A stretch of DNA of 64,000 bases from Pseudonocardia parietis (GTDB lineage Bacteria; Actinomycetota; Actinomycetes; Mycobacteriales; Pseudonocardiaceae): assembly GCF_017876315.1 (NCBI RefSeq), contig NZ_JAGINU010000001.1:620001-684000 (forward strand), given 5' to 3'. Positions 51,353 through 60,003 of the stretch are shown here, piece by piece. The notes under the pieces are model-generated. The model did not search any database, was not told the DNA's origin, and saw nothing but the letters and a program-made list of their open reading frames with translations. The stretch's first letter is position 1; each line of letters begins with the position of its first letter. Made by a program: the position numbers and the translations under genes.

Positions 51353-52399
51353 GTGACGGGCACGATGACGGCTGCGGTGCTGACCGGCTTCGGTGGCCCG
51401 GAGGTGTTGCAGGTGCGCACGGTGCCGGTGCCGCAACCGGGACCGGGTGAGGTGCGGATCCGGGTGTCGGCGGCAGCGGTGAACAACACCGATGTGTGGA
51501 CCCGCCAGGGTGCGTACGGGCTACCCGGGCAACCGGAGGCCCTGGCCGGCTGGCGCGGCACGGTGCGGTTCCCGCGCATCCAGGGCGGCGACATCGCCGG
51601 CACCGTGGACGCCGTCGGCGCCGGGGGCGACCCCGGCCTGGAGGGGCGCCGGGTCCTGGTGGATCCCGCGCTCTACGACCGCTCGGGGCCCGACGCGAAC
51701 CCGGTCGGGTTGCTGGGCAGCGAGGCCGACGGCGGCTTCGCCGGCTACGTGGTGGCCGCCGCCGACCGGGTGCACGACGTGACCGGCTCGCCACTGAGTG
51801 ACGAGCAGCTGGCCTGCTTGCCGGTCTCCTACGGCACGGCCATGGGCATGCTGGAGCGCGCCCGGATCACCTCCGGGGAGACGGTGCTGGTCACCGGGGC
51901 CTCCGGCGGGGTGGGGCTGGCGCTGGTCCAGCTCGCCGCCGCGCGCGGTGCCCGGGTCGTCGCCTCGACCAGCCGGGCCAAGAGCGAGCTGGTCCGCCGG
52001 GCCGGTGCCGACGAGGTGATCCACCGGGACGACGGGGACCTCGCCGCCTCGGTCGCCAGGGCCGCGCCGGACGGACTCGACGCCGTCGCCGACGTCGTCG
52101 GTGGTGACGCGGTGGGTTCGGTCCTGCCCGCGCTCCGCGACGGCGGGAGATGGGTGATCGCCGGTGCCCTCGGCGGGGCGGTGATCGGTCTCGACCTGCG
52201 GCGGCTGTACCTGCACAACATCGCGCTGATCGGCTCGTCGATGCACACCCCGGCGCACTTCGACCGGCTCGCCGGGATCGCCCGGACCGGCTCCGTGCAG
52301 CCCCGCGTGGCCGCCTGCCACGCGCTGACCGGCATACACGCCGCCCAGCGGGAGTTCGCGCGCGGCGAGCACACCGGCAAGATCGTGGTGCTGCCCTGA
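51353..52399 (+). CDS. MDR-family NADPH:quinone oxidoreductase-like protein
   Basis: A 348-residue zinc-independent medium-chain dehydrogenase/reductase: AAVLTGFGGPEVLQVRTVPVPQPGPGEVRIRVSAAAVNNTDVWTR, FPRIQGGDIAGTVDAVG, the nucleotide motif VLVTGASGGVGLALVQLAAARGARVVAST, and the usual C-terminal ITGIHAA-type region. No Cys/His zinc ligands are present. GTG 51353 has AGGAGG 5 nt upstream; a GTG at 51350 is too close. It is probably induced by an electrophilic or drug-like compound through the double operator in its promoter. It lies between iniR and the convergent dynamin genes, and its link to them is uncertain. Confidence 0.9.
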   Translation: MTGTMTAAVLTGFGGPEVLQVRTVPVPQPGPGEVRIRVSAAAVNNTDVWTRQGAYGLPGQPEALAGWRGTVRFPRIQGGDIAGTVDAVGAGGDPGLEGRRVLVDPALYDRSGPDANPVGLLGSEADGGFAGYVVAAADRVHDVTGSPLSDEQLACLPVSYGTAMGMLERARITSGETVLVTGASGGVGLALVQLAAARGARVVASTSRAKSELVRRAGADEVIHRDDGDLAASVARAAPDGLDAVADVVGGDAVGSVLPALRDGGRWVIAGALGGAVIGLDLRRLYLHNIALIGSSMHTPAHFDRLAGIARTGSVQPRVAACHALTGIHAAQREFARGEHTGKIVVLP

Positions 52400-52401
52400 C
52401 G

Positions 52402-52426
52402 GAGCTGCCCGCGAGCGGGCGCGCTC
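52402..52426. terminator. Small convergent hairpin
   Basis: GAGC-T-GCCCG, loop CGAG, CGGGC-GC-GCTC forms an imperfect hairpin exactly in the 25-bp gap between the convergent MDR and dynamin genes. It is weak, but in the right place for a bidirectional terminator. Confidence 0.4.
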
Positions 52427-53909
52427 AGTGGTGGGCGTGGTGACGGGCCGGGTCGGCCAGCAACCCTTCGCAGGACCGGACGACGATGCGCGCCGCCTCC
52501 GCCGAGGCCCGCCCGGTGAGCGGGCTCTCCGCCCGGCGCCGCCAGCGTCGCAGCGCCTCGGTGGCGGCCTCGTGCACCTCGCGGGGACCTGACTCGTCGC
52601 CGAGGCCGAGGCGGGCGTTCGCCGAGCCGCCGTCGCCGCCGAGCAGGAGCTCGGCGTCGGCCAGTGCCTCCGGCGGAAAGACGATCTTCCCCGCGCGCAG
52701 GTCGGACAGCGCTCGCAGCTCCACGAACTCGTGCGCCCCGGCAAGGATCCGCTCCACCTCGGCGCGCAGCCGGGCTCCGGCCGGGCGGGGCTCGCGAGTC
52801 AGCACCAGGTCCACCGCGAGCAGCGCCGAGCGTGACTTGAGCAGGTCCCGGCGTTCGGAGAACTGGGTGTCGAGCACCCGGCGCAGCTCGTCCAGACCGG
52901 ACCGGCGGACCAGGTCGTCGGCCAGCGCGGTCGGGTCCTTCATGCCCTGCCGGATCAGCGTGGTCCCCAGCCGCACCCCGAACAGGCCGAACCGCTCCAG
53001 CAGCCGGACCCGGGTCGCGGCGTCCGGCCGGTCCAGCTCGCTGCGCCCGAAGCGGTCCGCCGACAGCAGGAGCGCCTCGACGTCGGCGCGCGGCAGCGCG
53101 GCCAGCTCGCTGAGCGCGACGAACTCGTCCTGGCGCATCGTCCGGGACGTCTCGGCGAGCAGCCCGGCGACCGCGACGACGGTCTGGCACAGTCCGCGCA
53201 GCTTGTCGTCGCTCCGGTAGCGGCGCGCGATCCGCCGGGCGGAGGTGAGCGCGTCGAGCCGGCCCACGCCGATCTCGTCGGCCCGCGACAGCACCGCGAT
53301 GGTGTTCACCGGGGTCGCGCGGGCGACGCCGCGGTCGTGGAAGGACTCCAGGAACCGCACGTCACCCGCGTGCAGGTGGCGCATGAGGTAGACGACGGCG
53401 TCGGCGGGCGACGGCGCGTCCTCCGGGGTCAGGAACTCCCCCGCCCGGGCCGAGGTGTCGGTCGACAGCGACGCGATGCCCGGGGTGTCGATCAGGTTGG
53501 TGCGCCGCAGGTGCTGCGACGGCCAGTCGACCAGCAGCCGGTCCACCTGCTCGACCGGCATGCCCTGCAGATCGATCCGCAGTGCGCCGTCGCGGCGGGT
53601 CAACGTCAGCGGCCGCTCGGGATGGGCGGGGTCGCGCGGCCGCATCCGGACGCCGGGAGCGGGCGCGTCGGCGTACCAGGTGACGATCCGGGTGCACTCG
53701 CCCGCGTCGGTGGGCGCGATCCGTTCCCCGACGAGCGCGTTGAGCAGGGTCGACTTGCCCGCCTTGACCTTGCCGGCGATCGCCACGCGCAGCGGCTCGT
53801 CGAACCGGTCCAGGTGGTGGCGCAGCCAGCCGGCGGCCTGCGGGGAGTCGCCGTAGACCTCCAGGGCGGCGCGCAGCAGGGCCCGGGTCTGCTCGGTCAG
53901 GGTGCTCAC
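52425..53909 (-). CDS. iniC: Dynamin-like GTPase, IniC type
   Basis: A 494-residue large GTPase. G1 is AGKVKAGKSTLLNAL (P-loop residues 46-53), followed by G2 around PTDAGECTRIVTWY, G3 LIDTPG (139-144) and a G4 reading LSRADEIG (NKxD replaced by SRAD). The remainder is helical (stalk-like), with no clear membrane segment. The GTG start overlaps the stop of the IniA-like gene by 4 bp (GTGA), so the pair is translationally coupled and may form a heteromer. In mycobacteria IniA is a dynamin-like membrane-fission protein and IniC its paralogue; I infer a similar pair here. Confidence 0.87.
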   Translation of the reverse strand: MSTLTEQTRALLRAALEVYGDSPQAAGWLRHHLDRFDEPLRVAIAGKVKAGKSTLLNALVGERIAPTDAGECTRIVTWYADAPAPGVRMRPRDPAHPERPLTLTRRDGALRIDLQGMPVEQVDRLLVDWPSQHLRRTNLIDTPGIASLSTDTSARAGEFLTPEDAPSPADAVVYLMRHLHAGDVRFLESFHDRGVARATPVNTIAVLSRADEIGVGRLDALTSARRIARRYRSDDKLRGLCQTVVAVAGLLAETSRTMRQDEFVALSELAALPRADVEALLLSADRFGRSELDRPDAATRVRLLERFGLFGVRLGTTLIRQGMKDPTALADDLVRRSGLDELRRVLDTQFSERRDLLKSRSALLAVDLVLTREPRPAGARLRAEVERILAGAHEFVELRALSDLRAGKIVFPPEALADAELLLGGDGGSANARLGLGDESGPREVHEAATEALRRWRRRAESPLTGRASAEAARIVVRSCEGLLADPARHHAHH

Positions 53910-55759
53910 GACGTCTCCACCGCCGCGGCCAGCTTCCGGGCCCGCTCGGCGAGCCCGTCGACGCGTTCCAGCTCCGACTCCAGATCCGCGACCCGCTTCT
54001 GCCGGGCGGCATCGTCCTTGACGGCCGTCTGCGCCGCAGCGACCGATCCCTTCAGCGACTCCGACAGCTCCTCGGCGAGCGCGGTGAAGTGGTCGCGCAG
54101 CTCGCGCTGGATCTGCCGCAGGTTGTCCCGCGAGTCCTTGCCGACCTGGAATGTCACCTCGTCGATGTGCCGCCGGACGGCGTTCTTGGCGTCCGCCTGG
54201 CGGCGCTGCACGAGCCGCTTCTTCTCGTCCCGGACGGTCTTCGCGCCGAACAGCAGCCCGGCCCCGACCGAGAGCGGGTTGAGCAGCGCGAACCCGGCCA
54301 CGGTGGACGCGAGTCCGATCATCAGCAGACCGCCGTAGCCACCGCGCATGCCGACGAACAACTTCTGCCCGACGCCGAAGTTCTCCCCGACCGGCATCTC
54401 CAGCGCGTCGACCTTGCCGGCTACCGCGCCGCCGGCGATCCGCAGGTCGGGCAGCTGCACGTCGACGTCCTCGGCGAAGTGCTCGGCCACCTGCTCGGCC
54501 AGCCAGCGGGCCCGCTCGGTCGTCCACACGAAGTTCTGCGCGACCGCGTGCGAGACCTGCTTGTGGAACCACTCGGCGAACTGCTCCCAGATGTCGGCCG
54601 GGTCGGCGTCCTCCAGGAGCTGCTCACCGTCCCGGGAGACGGCGCGCAGCCGGTCGCGCAGGTCGTAGTCGATGTCGGCGATCAGGTCGGCGACGCCGTC
54701 GTTCAGCGTGGTCTGCCAGCGCGCCGACCGCTGCCGCAGCGCGTCCACCCGGGACCGGGCGGCCTCCAGCTCCGTCGCCAGCGCGCCGGCCTTCTCCGGG
54801 TCGTTCTGCGACATCAGCTCGGCGCGCATCCGCGACTCGAGCGCCTGGCAGGTGACGAGTACGTCCTGGCTGGTCGACCGGCGGCTCAGGTCGTCGGCCC
54901 GGGCGACCACCTTGCGCAGCAGGAAACCGACCAGCGCCTGGAACCCGGACTCGGCGATGAGGTCGAGGTCCTGGGTGCGGGCCGCGTGCAGTCGCAGCGC
55001 CGAGGACACCGGCAGCAGCGAGGCGTCGATGCGGGCGCGTGCGAGGTGACCCTCGTCGAGCTCGACGATGCGCCGCCAGTGGGGGTAGAGGTCGGTCTTC
55101 GTGACCACGCAGGCGACGTTCGGGCAGAGCTTGCGTGCCGCCTGCAGGAACTCGATCTCCGGGGCGGTGTACTCCTGGCTGGCGTCGGACACCAGCAGGA
55201 CGGCGTCGGCGGTCGGCAGCGCGGACATCGTCGCCGCTCCGTGCGCGGAGCCCAGCCCGCCGACGCCGGGCGTGTCGACGAGAACCAGGCCGCTCTGCAG
55301 GAGCTTGCGCGGCAGGGTGACCTCGGCGCGGGTGAGGCCGGCCCGGTTGCCGGGGTTGCCGCCCTCCGAGACGTACTCGGCGAGCTTCTCCATCGGGACC
55401 GGGGTGCGCTCGGCGCGCTCGGAGCTCTCCCCCTCGCGCACCAGCGTGACCGTGGTGTCCTCGCCGTAGCGCACCATCGTGGGGACGGCGGTGGCGATGT
55501 CGTCGTCGACCGGGCAGACAGAGGCGTTGACCAGGGCGTTCACCAGCTGGCTCTTGCCCTGCTTGAACTCGCCGACGACCAGTACCCGCACCGCGGGGTC
55601 GGTCAGCCGGGTCTTCGCATGCTTCAGCCGGGGCGTCAGATCCGGGCGTTCATAGGCGGCGACCGCCTTCAGGGCAAGATCGACCAGGCCTACCGCTTCC
55701 GGTACCGCCACGCGTCGCGCCCCCCATCGCCCCGGAGCGGTCCGGGCACCGCTCGTCAC
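53906..55759 (-). CDS. iniA: Dynamin-like GTPase, IniA type
   Basis: 617 residues. The GTPase has G1 VVGEFKQGKSQLVNAL (63-70), a G2 threonine in DIATAVPT, G3 LVDTPGVGG (162-168) and G4 VTKTDLYP (220-223). A long helical region and a hydrophobic hairpin at 472-505 (GLLMIGLASTVAGFALLNPLSVGAGLLFG) resemble the membrane-inserting paddle of bacterial dynamins; a coiled-coil C-terminus ends the protein. It is expected to remodel or seal the cytoplasmic membrane. GTG 55759 has AGGA 3 nt upstream. It lies downstream of two iniB-like genes and overlaps iniC, giving the iniBAC order. Confidence 0.9.
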   Translation of the reverse strand: MTSGARTAPGRWGARRVAVPEAVGLVDLALKAVAAYERPDLTPRLKHAKTRLTDPAVRVLVVGEFKQGKSQLVNALVNASVCPVDDDIATAVPTMVRYGEDTTVTLVREGESSERAERTPVPMEKLAEYVSEGGNPGNRAGLTRAEVTLPRKLLQSGLVLVDTPGVGGLGSAHGAATMSALPTADAVLLVSDASQEYTAPEIEFLQAARKLCPNVACVVTKTDLYPHWRRIVELDEGHLARARIDASLLPVSSALRLHAARTQDLDLIAESGFQALVGFLLRKVVARADDLSRRSTSQDVLVTCQALESRMRAELMSQNDPEKAGALATELEAARSRVDALRQRSARWQTTLNDGVADLIADIDYDLRDRLRAVSRDGEQLLEDADPADIWEQFAEWFHKQVSHAVAQNFVWTTERARWLAEQVAEHFAEDVDVQLPDLRIAGGAVAGKVDALEMPVGENFGVGQKLFVGMRGGYGGLLMIGLASTVAGFALLNPLSVGAGLLFGAKTVRDEKKRLVQRRQADAKNAVRRHIDEVTFQVGKDSRDNLRQIQRELRDHFTALAEELSESLKGSVAAAQTAVKDDAARQKRVADLESELERVDGLAERARKLAAAVETS

Positions 55760-55896
55760 GTTCCTGTCATGGATACACGAACGCCATCGGCCCCGGTCCC
55801 CCGCGGGTGGGTGACCAGGGCCGATGGGCCGTTCGGCGGTACTCGACCCTTCCGGCGGGCGAACCGTCCGTCAGGCGAGACCGTATCGCAGAGAGG

Positions 55897-56712
55897 TCAG
55901 AGCGACACGTCCGCGTCGGCGGCGACCTCGAGCTCGTTGTTCGAGAGCACGTCGCTGTTGAAGCTGTCGTCGTTGACGGTGCTCTGCGAGGAGTCGACCT
56001 GCTCGTTGAACGAGTCCTCGTAGGAGGTCGAGGTCTCGTTGGTCGTGGTCTCCTCGTCCGTGTTGAACGAGTCGTCGGTCGAGTGGTTGCCGGCGGCGTC
56101 GCCACCGAAGGAGACGCCCGCGCCGTCGTCGGCGGAGACGTCGCCGACGTCGTAGGCCGAGCCGTTGCCGAAGGCCACGGTGTTGTCGTCACCGGAGACG
56201 ACCTGGTTGTCGTCGCCGACGATGTTGTCGTCGCCGGTGGTGATGGTGGAGTCCTCGATGTCCCCGCCGGCACCCACCGCGCCGTCACCGGACGCGACGA
56301 CCGAGTTGGTCTCGATGTCCTGGTCGAAGTCACCGCCGCCGGTGTCGATGTTCTGGTTGATCGAGTTGTCGACGGTGGTGTCGCGGTCGTCGACGTTGTA
56401 GGTGTAGTGGTTGTTGGTCACGTACTTGTCGAGGTAGGTGACCGGGTCCTCGCCGGGCTCCGGGTGCTCGACCGGCGGCGGGGCCTGGTGGCCGCCACCG
56501 CTGCTGCCGCCACCGGTGTTGTAGTCGCGGTCGAACGAGACGTCGTCGTTGTCCTGGGCCAGGACGATGGCGTCGTGCACGTCCTCGGCGGAGACCTCGG
56601 ACAGGCCGCAGGAGGCCAGGGCGCCCTGCGGGTCGTCCTTGAACTCGGCCAGCTTCTGCGGGTCGCGCAGCAGGTCCATGATGAACTGGATCAGCGACTT
56701 CTCGTCGGACAT
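55897..56712 (-). CDS. iniB: IniB N-terminal domain protein, acidic repetitive C-terminus (copy 1)
   Basis: A 271-residue protein. Residues 1-60 (SLIQFIMDLLRDPQKLAEFKDDPQGALASCGLSEVSAEDVHDAIVLAQDND) are the IniB N-terminal domain. The rest is strongly acidic and rich in Asp, Asn, Ser, Thr and Gly, with short repeating strands of the type GDDNxVxGDDNQVVSGDDNTV that suggest a beta-solenoid, then a Ser/Thr/Asn/Asp tail. No signal peptide is seen. ATG 56712 has GAGGAG 6 nt upstream. Its paralogue lies immediately upstream (56831-57664) with the repeat core nearly identical, a clear tandem duplication. The IniA gene follows 137 bp downstream. Confidence 0.88.
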   Translation of the reverse strand: MSDEKSLIQFIMDLLRDPQKLAEFKDDPQGALASCGLSEVSAEDVHDAIVLAQDNDDVSFDRDYNTGGGSSGGGHQAPPPVEHPEPGEDPVTYLDKYVTNNHYTYNVDDRDTTVDNSINQNIDTGGGDFDQDIETNSVVASGDGAVGAGGDIEDSTITTGDDNIVGDDNQVVSGDDNTVAFGNGSAYDVGDVSADDGAGVSFGGDAAGNHSTDDSFNTDEETTTNETSTSYEDSFNEQVDSSQSTVNDDSFNSDVLSNNELEVAADADVSL

Positions 56713-56779
56713 GGCGATCTCCTCAAGGGGTGTCGTCGCACTCGGGCGGGCGACGAAGGTGTGGAAGGGGGGAGGGGAC

Positions 56780-56810
56780 GAGCGGGCCGGGTTCGCGTCC
56801 CGGCCCGCTC
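56780..56810 (-). terminator. Perfect 12-bp hairpin between the iniB copies
   Basis: GAGCGGGCCGGG and CCCGGCCCGCTC pair perfectly around a 7-nt loop, 20 nt downstream of the first-transcribed iniB copy. It may stop or attenuate transcription so that this copy is made in excess over the downstream genes. Confidence 0.75.
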
Positions 56811-56830
56811 ACCGAGGCAGTACCTGCCGG

Positions 56831-57664
56831 TCAGCCGACCGTCAGGTCGAGGTCCGCCTCGACGTCGTTGCCGGAGCCGACGCTGCTGTTGAAGCTGTCG
56901 GTGTTGGTGTTGCTCTCCGAGTCGTCGCTCGTGGTGTTGAACGAGTCCTCGAAGTCGGTCTCGGTGGTGTTGGTCGTGGTCGTGGTGGTCTCGTTGTACG
57001 AGTCCTCGACCGAGTCGTTGCCGCTGGCGTTGCCGCCGAAGGAGATGCCCGCACCGTTGTCGGCGGAGACGTCGCCGACCTCGTAGGCCGAACCGTCGCC
57101 GAAGGCCACGGTGTTGTCGTCACCGGACACGACCTGGTTGCCGTCGCCGACGATGTTGCCGTCGCCGGAGGTGATGGTGGAGTCCTCGATGTCCCCGCCG
57201 GCGGCCACGGCACCGTCGCCGGAGGCGGTCACCGAGTTGGTCTCGATCTGCTGGCGGAAGTCCCCACCGTCGGTGTCGACGTTCTGGTTGACCGAGTTGT
57301 CGACGACGGTGTCGCGGTCGTCGACGTCGTAGGAGAAGTAGTTGTCCTCGACGTGCACCTTCTCGTGAGTGGCGGCCTCGTGGTGGCCACCCTCCTTGCC
57401 ACCGTCCTTGCCGCCGTCCCAGTCCCAGCCGCCCTTGCCGCCGTCGAAGCCGGTGTCGTAGTTCCGGTCGAACGAGACGGTGTCGTTGTCCTGCATCAGC
57501 ACGATCGCGTCGTGGACGTCGTCCGGGGTGTACTCGTCCAGGCCGTAGTGGTGCAGGACGGCCTGCGGGTTCTCCTGGAACCAGTCGCGGAGCTGGATGC
57601 TCTCGGAGTCGCCGGCCAGCAGCTTCTTCAGGAAGTCGATCAGGGAGATGGATTCGGTCGCCAT
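56831..57664 (-). CDS. iniB: IniB N-terminal domain protein, acidic repetitive C-terminus (copy 2, promoter-proximal)
   Basis: 277 residues. The N-terminal 62 (SLIDFLKKLLAGDSESIQLRDWFQENPQAVLHHYGLDEYTPDDVHDAIVLMQDND) are the IniB N-terminal domain. A Gly/Lys/Asp/Trp linker (FDGGKGGWDWDGGKDGGK) with a HH motif follows. Residues 115-215 match copy 1 closely (VDNSVNQNVDT; SGDGAVAAGGDIEDSTIT; GNQVVSGDDNTVAFGDGSAYEVGDVSADNGAG). The tail is Thr/Asn/Ser/Asp-rich. ATG 57664 has GGAGG 7 nt upstream. It is the first gene of the minus-strand unit and is divergent from the Hsp70-like gene. Confidence 0.88.
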   Translation of the reverse strand: MATESISLIDFLKKLLAGDSESIQLRDWFQENPQAVLHHYGLDEYTPDDVHDAIVLMQDNDTVSFDRNYDTGFDGGKGGWDWDGGKDGGKEGGHHEAATHEKVHVEDNYFSYDVDDRDTVVDNSVNQNVDTDGGDFRQQIETNSVTASGDGAVAAGGDIEDSTITSGDGNIVGDGNQVVSGDDNTVAFGDGSAYEVGDVSADNGAGISFGGNASGNDSVEDSYNETTTTTTNTTETDFEDSFNTTSDDSESNTNTDSFNSSVGSGNDVEADLDLTVG

Positions 57665-57751
57665 GGGGTGCCTCCGGGTTTCGGTGTGGGTACCGGCTCG
57701 AGGGGCGTCGGCCGGTGATGGGAATGACGTTAGGCACGCCGCCCGCGCCGG

Positions 57752-57793
57752 CCATCGGGGATCGCTCCGGGTCCCGATAGGGGCCGTTAGGGG
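57752..57793. promoter_or_regulatory. 10-bp direct repeats in the iniB/hsp70 divergent promoter
   Basis: CCGATAGGGG (57774-57783) is followed without gap by CCGTTAGGGG (57784-57793); a related CCATCGGGG lies at 57752-57760. Tandem 10-bp units put identical contacts on one DNA face, as expected for an activator dimer or array. They lie about 110-130 bp from iniB and 137-156 bp from the Hsp70-like gene, and an IniR-like regulator is a natural candidate. Confidence 0.55.
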
Positions 57794-57929
57794 ATCGGCC
57801 CCCCACCGAGAATTGCTGTGCGGCATCGGTTAACAGCGCGGCGTCACGAACCGATTGCATCCGGGAAGGGCTACGACGCCCACCGCACGCGGCGAGTCGG
57901 GGGATTTGCCGTCGACGAGGGGAAGGGAC

Positions 57930-59888
57930 ATGTCCTACCTGCTCGGGATCGACCTGGGCGCGACCGCGGTGACTGCCGCGCTGCTCCCGGCGCGCGGGGG
58001 AGGCGCCGAGCCGTTCCGGCCCGAGCGCGGTGCCGCGTACGCGGTGCCGGCCGTGCTCGTGGCGACCCCGGCCGGTGACCTCCTCTGTGGCGAGGCCGCC
58101 CGGCGACGGGCCCCGGCGGACCCGGACCGGGTCGCGCGCGGGTTCCTCGCCCGGGTCGGTGACCCGACCCCGCTCTCCCTGGGTGGCGTCCCGTACCGCG
58201 CCGAGGACCTCTGCGCCCGCCTGGTCCGCCACCTGGTGGACGAGGTCGCGGCGGCCCACGGTGCGGGGCCGGCGCGGATCGGTCTCACTCACCCCGTCTC
58301 CTGGGGGCGGCACAAGCGGGATCTGCTGGCCGGGGCGCTCGACCGGTACGGCCTGACGGTCTCCCTCGTGGCCGCGCCGCAGGCCGTGGCGCTGGCCCAC
58401 CGCACCGGGGCACCCGGTCACCGGCCGCTCGCCGTCGTCGACCTGGGCGGTCACGGCTCCACCGCGACCGTGCTGGCTCCGGCGGCACCCGGAGTGCTGC
58501 CGTCGATCACCGGGCCGTCTGCGGCGAACCACACCGGTGGCGCCGACATCGACGACGCGGTGTTCGACTTCGTCCGTCGCGCCACCCCGGCGTTCGACGC
58601 ACTGGACGTCGACGACCCGCGGGTGCTCGCCGGCCTGACCGTCCTGCGCGACGAGTGCCGCTCCGCCAAGGAGATGCTGTCGCGCGACACCGTCGTGACC
58701 GTCCCGGTCGAGCTGCCGGGGATCCGGACCGCGATCCGGATCCACCGCTCGGACCTCGACGAGCTCGCCCGCCCGGCCCTCGAACCGGTCACCGGACTGG
58801 TCGAGGAGGCCCTCGCGGTGGCCCCGGACGCCGACGTGCTGCTCGCCGGCGGCGCCGCGCGGATGCCGATGGCCGTGCAGCTGCTCTCGGCGGAGCTCGG
58901 CCGGCCGCTGTCGGTCGCCGCCGACCCGGTGGGCGACGCGGCCCGTGGTGCCGCACTGGCCGTCGCACCGGGGGCCGGGCTGATCGACCTGCCCGGGCAC
59001 TCCGGTTCGATCCGGATCCCGGCTCCACGCGAGCCGGAGCCGTCGCGTCCGCGGCAGACCGCGCTCCGCGGCGAGCGGGTTCCCGCCGCCGCGGTCGGAC
59101 TGCTGGAGCCACCGACCGGCCCGCTCCCGCCGGGCGGTCCACGCCGGGGCGTCCCCGCTCCGTCCGGCCCCGCCGCGGGGCACGCCGGTGCGACGACACC
59201 CGGTTCCGGGCGGCACCGGAGTGCCCCCGCGCAGCCGGTCGCCCCCCGCCCCGAGCGCCCGGCCCCGGACACCGTCGTCAGGCGGGACACGGGTGCTCCG
59301 GCGGCGCCGCGCACACCGGCCCGGCAGCGGTTCCTGATGGGCGCCGGCGGCGTCGCAGGGGCCTCCCTGCTCGTCGGGGTGCTCATGTTCTGGCCGACAG
59401 GACAGGCCACGTTCGGTGAGCTCAGTGCCGCGCCCACGCTGCCGTCGACCTCGGAACCCGCGCCGGCACCCGTCGTACCGCCGGCTGCGGCACCCGAGGC
59501 CGGCGCCCCGGTCGGGCATGTCTCGCGTCCTGCCGACGCGACCGTCGCCGCCCGGAGCAGCACGTCCGCTCCGGTGAGCGAGCGGGCCCCGGCGGCCGGG
59601 CGGACGCCGGCGGCCGGGGCGGGAACGACGGAGCCGGCCGGTCCGGGAACCGTGGTCCCGGGCGGCGGGACCGCCGCCGCACCCGCCCCGCCGACGGCGC
59701 CGGTTCCGGCCCCGTCGTCCGCGCCGCCGGTCACGTCGCCCGCTCCGCCGACCCCCGCAGGTCCGTCCACATCCACTCCGGACACCGAGCCACCGCCGAC
59801 TCCGGTCGAGGCCTCGGAGTCGTCGACGCCGACCCCTGCGACCCCCACTCTCGAGGCGACGACCACGACCCCGGATGCGATCGCGTGA
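57930..59888 (+). CDS. Membrane-anchored Hsp70-like ATPase without substrate-binding domain
   Basis: 652 residues. Residues 1-350 are an actin-fold Hsp70 ATPase: LLGIDLGATAVTAAL (phosphate 1), IGLTHPVSW, VVDLGGHGSTATVL (phosphate 2), ANHTGGADIDDAVFDFV and LLAGGAARMPMAV (adenosine). In place of the peptide-binding domain there is a Pro/Arg-rich linker, one membrane helix at 468-488 (GAGGVAGASLLVGVLMFWP) and about 160 Pro/Ala/Thr/Ser-rich residues predicted outside. ATG 57930 has GAGGGGAAGGG just upstream. Divergent from the iniB genes, so likely co-regulated with the ini module. Confidence 0.88.
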   Translation: MSYLLGIDLGATAVTAALLPARGGGAEPFRPERGAAYAVPAVLVATPAGDLLCGEAARRRAPADPDRVARGFLARVGDPTPLSLGGVPYRAEDLCARLVRHLVDEVAAAHGAGPARIGLTHPVSWGRHKRDLLAGALDRYGLTVSLVAAPQAVALAHRTGAPGHRPLAVVDLGGHGSTATVLAPAAPGVLPSITGPSAANHTGGADIDDAVFDFVRRATPAFDALDVDDPRVLAGLTVLRDECRSAKEMLSRDTVVTVPVELPGIRTAIRIHRSDLDELARPALEPVTGLVEEALAVAPDADVLLAGGAARMPMAVQLLSAELGRPLSVAADPVGDAARGAALAVAPGAGLIDLPGHSGSIRIPAPREPEPSRPRQTALRGERVPAAAVGLLEPPTGPLPPGGPRRGVPAPSGPAAGHAGATTPGSGRHRSAPAQPVAPRPERPAPDTVVRRDTGAPAAPRTPARQRFLMGAGGVAGASLLVGVLMFWPTGQATFGELSAAPTLPSTSEPAPAPVVPPAAAPEAGAPVGHVSRPADATVAARSSTSAPVSERAPAAGRTPAAGAGTTEPAGPGTVVPGGGTAAAPAPPTAPVPAPSSAPPVTSPAPPTPAGPSTSTPDTEPPPTPVEASESSTPTPATPTLEATTTTPDAIA

Positions 59889-60003
59889 CCGCCCGGGGCG
59901 TCGCGCCTGAACGACCCGATCACCGAATGCGCTGCGACGACAGCGGCGAGTGACCCCCGCCCCGTCGGCACTCCGTGCGGGACGGGATGATTCGGACCGC
60001 CGG

